From NCBI GenBank assembly GCA_963920575.1, contig OY986974.1, positions 1,798,001 to 1,862,000 of the forward strand: a DNA stretch of 64,000 nt, given 5' to 3'. The position numbers and the translations under genes are program-made. The notes under the pieces are model-generated. The model had not been told where the DNA came from. It saw nothing but the letters and a program-made list of their open reading frames with translations, and ran no database searches. This document shows positions 56,806-64,000 of this stretch, piece after piece. The stretch comes from Narthecium ossifragum (lineage: Eukaryota; Streptophyta; Magnoliopsida; Dioscoreales; Nartheciaceae). Within the stretch, counting starts at the first letter, position 1; the number at the start of each line of letters is the position of its first letter.

Positions 56806-57174
56806 TCAACCTTATAAGGAGCAAAAACGGTTACAACCGTTTATCTCATATTAGTTTATTTACATGTATATTTTTCTAAGTTAACTTTGTATATTTTTAT
56901 CATCTTCCCTAGGTTAGTTTTAAATATACATCCTTATAATCATAAGCCAGGAGCTTAGTTTTAAATATACATACTTATCTACCTTATAAGATCCAAGGTA
57001 GTTACTTTTATGACTCATCATCTGAGTCATAAACTTATACACACATGACATATACATGACATACACGTGGTATAAAATTATAATTAAATAAACAAAAAAA
57101 AGGATAGTGACTGATGTAGCGTAAGTTATAATAGAGATAGTGGGAGCGGGCAGTTAGCCGTGCCCACCACCTAG
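56806..57174 (+). mobile_element. Non-autonomous Helitron, copy 2
   Basis: The 369-bp element starts A|TCAACCTTATAAGGAGC and ends CACCACCTAG|T. It is similar end to end to 14039-14412, inverted relative to it in the window. Compared with that copy it lacks about 14 bases of the 3' hairpin loop and stem. The host dinucleotide A/T at both borders fits Helitron insertion. Confidence 0.85.
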
Positions 57175-58855
57175 TTACATATATACTCCCTCTTGAAATA
57201 TTAAGTTTTTTATCAGCCATATTTGGTGTAACTATCCGGACGCAAGTTACAAAAATTATCCTATGATGCTAATAAATGACTTAAAAATTGTTTCCAAAGT
57301 TCTCTACCAAATCCAATGGCGTAGGGGCAATGCAGGGAAAAAGTCAGAATTATTTAACTTAAAATGGATTTTTTTTTGTGCAAATAAAAATAGGGAAATA
57401 GAGAGCCAATAAGCATTAAGAAGAAGATGATGGTCTTTTAGTAAAATTTCATCTCTGCCAGAATATTCCATGTGTAATCCGTCAAGAAGTACCCATAGGA
57501 ATTTCCTATTATAGAATCTCAAGTTTTCAATGTAAAATATGTCATTATCAAGATTTTAGGGATAATTATTTGACACTAAGAGCCAAGTTGGATTGAGAAT
57601 AAGTATACATCAAAACACTTTTCTCTATCCAAATATTTTTCTTTAAATCATAGATAACTATCTTCTATGCTGGTATAACTTTTACTTCATCCACTATGCA
57701 AGCTTGTCCTATAATCGATCAAAACATGTCCTAATATTTTTGACATAGAAGTATGTTGGATCATTCAAACTTAAATACAAAGAAAAGAGAGTTATAAGCC
57801 GTATATGATTTTTTTTTAAGTTGGATCATGCAATTCTATAATTTAATCAAAGTTAGATTCAAATTTAACAGGTTCAAATGTTGATAATTTTTACCTAGAA
57901 ACTAATAATGTAATGTACCAAGGTCCAAATAGCCAAACTATCATACTATACACGTGTCCATGAAATAAACGACCACAAAGCGCTGTACGATGTTTCATAG
58001 TAAACAGCTAAACTTTATCGTTTTCGAATATATTTATATTCTTCGGATAAGAGGGGTTCAGTGCACGACTTATGATCGCCACCGTCCGATTAGAATTCTA
58101 TGATTTGGGTTTCTTTCCGCCTCGCATGCGCCTAGCCTTCGAGAAGGATAAGAAAGGGGAATAAAAATAGGTCCTTTTTTGTAATTCTTATTTTTCCGGC
58201 TCGCGCTCCCTTCACGCTCGCGGCAGGGGGAAATCTCTAGGGTTCGTCTCTGCTCGCTAAATTTGCTCTTTTGGAAGTGTAATTGCCAACTCTAACGCTT
58301 GTTTTATGGAAGGATTCTAGTAATTTTGGTTGATTTCATCTAGTTATTGATCTTTTTGGTTTTGGCTCGTTGGTAGTTCTTTTTAGGGTTTCCAAGCTTT
58401 GCAGGACTGTACTAACTTGCCGGTTTTAGCTCGTCCTTATGGAGTTTTTGGTGCTCGTATTACTGTGTGCTGTAAGCTCGCCAGATTTATAGGAGCTTCA
58501 GAATATAGGGACACTCGCTAGCTTGCTCTAGGGTTGTAGCTTTGCTGCTTTCTTTGTTTCTTTTGCGATTCTAGATCTGCTATAGTTGATAAAAGTAGCC
58601 CATACCGAAAAGTTTGCAATTGTGATGAAATCATCGTTATGGGTTCTGCAGTTCTTGTTATTTGTTATTGGGCATGAGTAATTGAACGCAAGTTGTTAGT
58701 TGGGTTATCTCTGAATAGATAGTTTTTCTTCGGGTCATGCTTCCAGCTGATTAATTTGTATGTCCGTCTTTACTGATTAGAGGATTCATTTTTGTGGCTA
58801 AGTTCTTGCAGCTGCATCTTGAAGCCCTATCTTGGAGCAATCTAGAGAGGTGGAA
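57175..58855. other. Upstream region and leader of the DEK gene
   Basis: The first 850 bases are A/T-rich without features. From about 58190 the composition changes to a typical plant 5' leader ('tctctagggttcgtctctgctcg'). A leader intron appears to end at the acceptor TTCTTGCAG (58802-58810), shortly before the ATG. Confidence 0.55.
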
Positions 58856-61800
58856 ATGCCGGAACATGAGCCACCATTAGTAGCTGAGGAGTCTTCAGTG
58901 CCAAGTGAGTCTGGTCCGCCTGGGGAAGCAGGCAAGGAAGCTGTTCCAGACAGTAAGAGTGGTGGAGAAGATTCTGAGAGGATCGCACAACAGGACGAAT
59001 CAAAAGATGAGAAGAAAAGTGAGGATATCGAGATGGTAGATGTGGAGGATGTTAAGACCATAGAAGCTGGGGTTCTGAAGATGCCAGAGGTCAAAGATGT
59101 TAAGACCACAGAATCTGAAGATGGGAAACTGCTGGAAGCTCAAGATAGTAAAACAGGAGAACACTCTGTTGCTCAGGTCACAGAAACGGAGGATAGGAAA
59201 GTGGCCGAAACTTCAGACAGGAAAATGCTAGAAAGCAAAGATGTCGAAATGCCAAAAAAGGAAGATGTGAAATTGCCAGAAGCTCAAGATGGGAAAATGA
59301 TAGAAAGTGATGATGTTGAAATGTCAAAAAAGGATGATGTCAAATTGCCAGAAGCTCAAGATAGTAAAACGGCAGCAGATGATGATGATGCCCAAGTGGC
59401 TGAAACTGGGCATGTAGAGATGCCTGAATCTCATGACAGAAAACTGCTAGAAGACAAGAATATGGAAACTGGAAAGGAGGAGGATGTGATAATCCCAGAA
59501 GGTTTAGATAGCAAAGTAAAGGAACATGATGATGCTCAATTGGCTGAATCTGAAGATGTCAAAATGGCAGAAGCTCCTTCTGAAAAAATGCTGGAAGGTG
59601 AGGATGCTGGAAAGGAAAAAGAGGAGGATGTGGAAGTTCCAGAAGTTGAAGGCAAGGAGCAGCCAGAAGTTAAGGATTCTGAAGGTGTTGAAGCACAGGA
59701 TATGACGATTTCAGAAGCCAAGGATGAGGATATGCAGCCAGAAGCAAAAGTTAAGGAGTCTGAAGTCATTGAAGCACATGATATGATGAATTTAGAAGCC
59801 AAGGATAAGGATATGCAGCCAGAAGCAGAAGTTAAGGATTCTGAAGATGTTGAAGCACACGATGTTATGATTTCAGAACCCAAGGATAAGGATATGCAGC
59901 CAGAAGCAGAAGTTAAGGATTCTGAAGTTGTTGAAGCACACGATATGACAGTGTCAGAAGCCAAGGATAAGGATATGGAAGAGCATGAGGATCTAAGAAA
60001 GCCAGAGCCTGAGATTCTGAAAGTTAAGGAAGATAGTCAGGCCGGGAATGAAGACGAAGCTGTTGAAATGGAGGAAGAGAATGATGTGAAAAAAGAGTTG
60101 GACAGTGCCGATACTGAGAAGGTAGAAGATAATAAAGAGGCAGAGGGCTCAAAAAGAAAGCGCGTCAGAGGACAAAAAAGTGATGAGAAAGGGGATGCAA
60201 AGGAAAAGAAAGATAGTGGAACTGACGCCAAGGACCTAATAAGTACTCCGCTGGCTGCCTCTCCTAACCGCCCAATTCGTGAGCGAAAAACTGTGGAGAG
60301 GCTGGTGGAAGTTCTGGAGAAGGAATCAACCAAGACATTCCTAATTGAGAAGGTGTGGATTATTTTTTGAGATTTTTAAGTATCAAACTGGTTAAAATTA
60401 TTGTCTTCATGAATGTTCTATGGATTATAATTCTCTCAAACCTTCTGGCTTGCAGGGCCTTGGTACTCCTCTGAAGGATATACCACATGGTATGATTGCC
60501 ATCTGCCTCCTATTTCATTCTTGCTTATTCTGTACAATATAAGATGCCAAAATCTGTAATTAATTTGTAAAACGTATTCAGTAGCTCGTGGAAGTCATGA
60601 GAATCTGAGAATCCTACAAGGCTGCTAATCTAAAGAGAGAGGAAATTCAAATTTTAGTGAGATTCTGTCACTTGATGACTATAAAGTTGCCTATAGGCCA
60701 GAGCAGTTTTGGATATCATCATTGAGCAGTTGACATATTACTTAGATATAGGAAAGACATAATGTAAGCAGATGAAGCACAAAAGCAGATAATAAACTTA
60801 AGCCGCACAACTTGCTATACTGGAAAAGAATATTATAGAAAGCAGAAAAATTTTCTCTTGTTACTCCATACTGCTAAATTCTGCTGTTATTTATTGTCTT
60901 ATTTGTTCTTCATTTATTTGATTATGGTGAGACCATCTCAGTGGTTTTTTCTTAAGCTGGCTAACTTGATTTAATCGTGATTCTGTGATCTTGCTTTCAG
61001 TGGCTCACAAGTTAATACGGAAGCAACCAGCTGATTTGAAATTGCTCCATCAGATCCTTTTTGGAAGAATAGGAAAGGTGCTTAAAGTTACTTATGTATT
61101 GTTTGCACTCTTACTTCTGAATTTGCATCCTAATTCTTCCTTTTTGTTCAGAAAACCATGCCAAACCTTCATGGAAGGGCTTATATTTTGGTGATGTATA
61201 CTATTTTTAGCCAGAAGCTTTTTCGGTGTGAAGAGTATTAAAGCCCCTGACTTGCTGCGATCTTTAAGAGTGTCATGCTCTGTTATTTGAAAGGGCAACT
61301 ATGTACCAAGGAAGAAGGGAAACAGAAGACAGTTTATCTGGATGTGTCCAAATGATTTTGGAAGAGCTAACCTGATCATTGTGGGGTTATTTAGATGCCT
61401 CTACAAATGGATATTTGTGCTTTTAAGTGGACCCAAACATAGACTATCAGTTTACAGCCATTGAGTAGCCCAAGTGGTTAGTACCAGGTGGTGGTTATAG
61501 GTTGGTCTTGGGGTCCAATCCTCAACACCAAATTTGTTGGAAATGTAGGGCATTTGCACCCAATAGGGAAAAAAAAGCATAGACTATGAGTTTAGGCTAT
61601 TTTCTTTCATGGTTTCATCTCGGTTCTTTGGCATATGACCCATATGCAGCACTTTTAGAGGTTGTTGACTTTAATTGTTCATGCAGCAAATCTCCCACCA
61701 CTTCTTTAATTTATGGTGACTGATTGTTTGTTCCTTTGCAGGCTGTAGACTTCAAAAATCATATCCTTCAATTTTCTGGATTTGCATGGCATGAGAGCGA

Positions 61801-63341
61801 GGTAAGCTGTCTCATTTGATCATTGAGTTAACAGATCTGATTGTCTTCTTGCCCTGCTTCTTAGTGTTTCCCCTTTCCTCAAAAATATTCAACAATAGTA
61901 TTTCTCTGAGTTTAATTGGCTGCCTTGCAGGAAAAGCAAAAAACTAAGGTGAAAGAGAAACTTGATAAATGTGTGAAGGAGACATTAATGGATTTCTGTG
62001 ATTTGTTTGATATACCTGTTTCAAGGGCTACATCAAAGAAGGTCAGTGTGCTTCAATTTTCATAGTTATTGCGTCCAACTTTTGAAGCTCAAGCTGAGCT
62101 TCCTATACATTTCCAATGTCTAATCATGTCAGTTTGAGACTTCCTTGCAGGAAGAACTAGTGGCGGTGCTATTGGACTTCATGGCTGCACCTCATTCTAC
62201 AGCTGATGTCACACCTATTGAGAAGGATCAGGTTTTCTTCTGATGCTAGAATTCTGCTGTCCATTACGTTGTTTTCTAGTATGTCCTTACTATGGGATTA
62301 TGCATAAGCTAGTTATATGCCCCTGTAAGCTGAATTCAGTGAGATTTGGGATTAGTTCTGCATTCTAATAATGTTTGACACCAGTTTCTAATCAGGATTG
62401 TACCTTTGCTTTTGTGTCATCTTCATGTTTTCACAATTTTCAGAAATCAAAAAGATCTAGCAAACGGAAGAGATCAGCTAAAGGAAGTGCGTCAAGGAGC
62501 TCAGGAGGCATGACCATGAAGTGGCCGAGAAAGGTTTGAGTCACTGTACATAGGAATAGCTAAAAAGTAACTTAATATTCTATTTGACCTTCGGATATTC
62601 GAATTTTGTTACTTGATGAATACAAGGCATCCAGTTCTAGTGTTAAGTTAGCTTTATTTCCATAGTATCCTCGCCGATGCCCATTCCAGTTATACCGCAG
62701 AGTTTTTTTCCCGTGGTTTTCTTTCAGGTTGTATTATGGATTCACTTTATGTTTTTAACCAAATGACGATCATGGATCATATGATCCTATGATGAACAGA
62801 TATGCATGTGCATTTTTTCCATAGGCTGCTTAACTTATCATTTGCACGAGGATTTTCTCTGAGATTTGTTGGCTTGCCCTTTTGCAGAAAAGGACAAAGA
62901 GAGAGGGCACAGGTAAACGTAAAGGGAAAGGAGGACATGAAACAGAAAATGAAGAAGAAGATGATGAAGATATAGAGAGAGGTATTGGTGATGAGGATGT
63001 GGTACTCAGAAATTCGGAGGATGACAAGGACTTTGAATCTGGAGAAGAAGCTGAAGATGATGATGATGATGATGAAGACCCCCCAAAAGGCAGAAACAAA
63101 GTCAGAAAGTATTCCGAAAGAGTACGCCCTCAAGGCAGGGAGAAGTCAAAGTTTGCTATCAGACGTATGAAAGCTCCTCTTTCTACAACCACAAAGACCC
63201 CTAACAAAAGATCATCCTCCAATCACTCTAAAACAGAGGGAAACAATGTTGGTACAAAGGTCTTCTCAAGGAAAACCAGAAATATTGACGCCTCTAAGAA
63301 GATATCCACTCTTAAGCCACACCAGAAGAAAAAGGCTATCG
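58856..63341 (+). CDS. DEK domain-containing chromatin protein, 3' end outside window
   Basis: Plant DEK proteins bind histones and DNA and tune chromatin access. Eight exons keep frame: 58856-60352, 60456-60489, 61001-61077, 61742-61801, 61931-62041, 62151-62231, 62444-62533 and 62888-63341. The first exon encodes about 500 residues: a long acidic, Glu/Asp/Lys-rich region with four 27-residue repeats, then a basic patch (SKRKRVRGQ) and the start of the DEK core (RPIRERKTVERLVEVLE). Later exons give GLGTPLKDIPH, LLHQILFGRIGK, ILQFSGFAWHESE and the SAP-like part (ETLMDFCDLFDIPVSRATSK, ELVAVLLDFMAAPH). Exon 8 is a basic/acidic linker (EEDDEDIE..., DDDDDDEDPPKG). The C-terminal DEK_C domain is not present and should lie right of 64000. 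The start is the first ATG after the leader acceptor. Confidence 0.92.
59672..59995 (+). repeat. 81-bp in-frame tandem repeat in the DEK gene, four copies
   Basis: Units start at 59672, 59753, 59834 and 59915. Each encodes 27 residues on the pattern K(D/E)SE-V-EA-DM--SEAKDKDMQPEAEV. The fourth unit diverges at its end. The period is a multiple of three, so copy number can change without breaking the frame. Confidence 0.95.
61455..61577 (+). mobile_element. tRNA-derived SINE in a DEK intron
   Basis: The 123-bp insertion is flanked by a 17-base duplication with one mismatch, CATAGACTAT(C/G)AGTTTA, at 61438-61454 and 61578-61594. It contains an RNA polymerase III A box (TAGCCCAAGTGG, 61466-61477) and a B box (GGGTCCAATCC, 61511-61521), and it ends in a run of A. 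It lies in the sense direction in the intron between 61077 and 61742. Confidence 0.88.
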
Positions 63342-64000
63342 GTATCCCTTCTATCTATTTCCATCACCATATAAGTTTAGTTGCGAGAGTAGAGCTTGTT
63401 AGAATATCTTGTCTTTTGTTGATGCTATATAATTGCTTATATTGTTGCTGCAAAATTGTTCGTTTCCATTCATCTTTGATGCTTAAATGAGTGGTTTAAC
63501 AGCTGAGCTTAATTATGAAAATGAACGCCGTTGAATAAATATATGCTAACTGTGCGATGGGCAATAATCAAATGACATTTGGGAACCGACAGACAGCATT
63601 TGCTTTTGACAATTGTGTTTTTTGATTTTTTCCCCATTGAAAATCTTCGATCTCTCAATAATGAGTAGCTTAGATTGTTACTTATACTTAGGACTCTGGT
63701 GCGCTAGTTTGATTTCTTTAGAAACAGTGCAGGATCAGTCTCTTCTCATTTTTCCTTACCAATCTTGGTTTTTTCTATCAAAATGCTCCGCCTTTGGAAA
63801 AAAAATCTCCTTTGCTTTCTTTTTATTTGTTGTTTTATCCCATTATATGGGAGGGCATAGCTATTGGACCTCAAAGGTGAAATCTATTTTCTTTCTGCTA
63901 ATCCTCAGGAAGTGTATGGAAAAGCTAGGCCATTGGAATGATAGCACCTTCTTTTTAAAATTGTTGGCTTACTCATGTACACAGAATGGCATGAAAAATG
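63342..64000 (+). other. DEK intron running off the window
   Basis: The donor G|GTATCC follows exon 8 at 63341. No further DEK exon is recognisable before the right edge. Confidence 0.6.

Noticed and set aside
1..64000. CRISPR arrays, bacterial operons, rRNA or tRNA genes
   Set aside because: The sequence is plant nuclear DNA; I saw no spaced direct-repeat array, no rRNA-like sequence and no complete tRNA cloverleaf. The only tRNA-like boxes are those of the SINE at 61455.

Overview
The window is nuclear DNA of a flowering plant. The genes are spliced, with GT-AG introns rich in A/T. The families are plant-specific: MAP70, a TPD1-like peptide, Ole e 1, PPR-SMR, HIPP/HMA proteins and a plant DEK protein. 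Between the genes lie microsatellites, Helitrons, MITEs, LINE tails, a SINE and solo LTRs. A Pi21-like HMA protein and the general composition fit a monocot, but I cannot name the species. Two 200-N blocks (1018-1217 and 32922-33121) are assembly gaps.

Layout. 0-5.4 kb: a frame-broken, partial HIPP gene, NUP50 (minus) and a decayed PIF/Harbinger transposase (minus). 6-10.8 kb: a repeat-rich stretch with a long inverted repeat, direct repeats, two Helitron-like elements (one carrying a nested hAT MITE) and a LINE tail. 11.3-17 kb: a Pi21-like HMA protein with a CaaX end, a LINE tail, a Helitron, a Tourist-like MITE and an intronless chloroplast PPR-SMR gene of the SVR7/ATP4 type. 18-29.3 kb: three minus-strand housekeeping genes in a row, namely a membrane-anchored cysteine-synthase-like PLP enzyme, MAP70 and SEC61 alpha. 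30-35 kb: a Tourist-like MITE, a DUF4408/DUF761-like gene (minus), a CT-rich minisatellite next to a gap, and a TPD1-like secreted peptide gene (plus). 35.3-42.3 kb: the SnRK1 beta subunit (minus), with a solo LTR in its long first intron, and an Ole e 1 family gene (minus). 43-49.5 kb: nested LTR-retrotransposon debris and a second hAT MITE. 52-56 kb: a membrane protein of unknown function and the 3' half of a LINE. 56.8-57.2 kb: a second full copy of the 14-kb Helitron. 58.9 kb to the right edge: a DEK-type chromatin protein whose last exons lie outside.

The genes do not form a shared pathway or cluster; this is ordinary plant gene order. SEC61, NUP50, MAP70, the SnRK1 beta subunit, PPR-SMR and DEK are conserved cell-biology genes. 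The two HMA-domain genes lie about 10 kb apart and belong to different subtypes. I rebuilt exon structures by hand from reading frame, splice sites and family conservation; every exon chain reported as complete keeps frame.

I found no undescribed multi-gene system. The most informative signals are in the mobile DNA: precise insertion boundaries with target-site duplications for many elements, a family of small Helitrons sharing both termini, a MITE nested in one Helitron, a solo LTR nested in older LTR-like debris, and a 900-bp inverted-repeat structure whose spacer is open on one strand.
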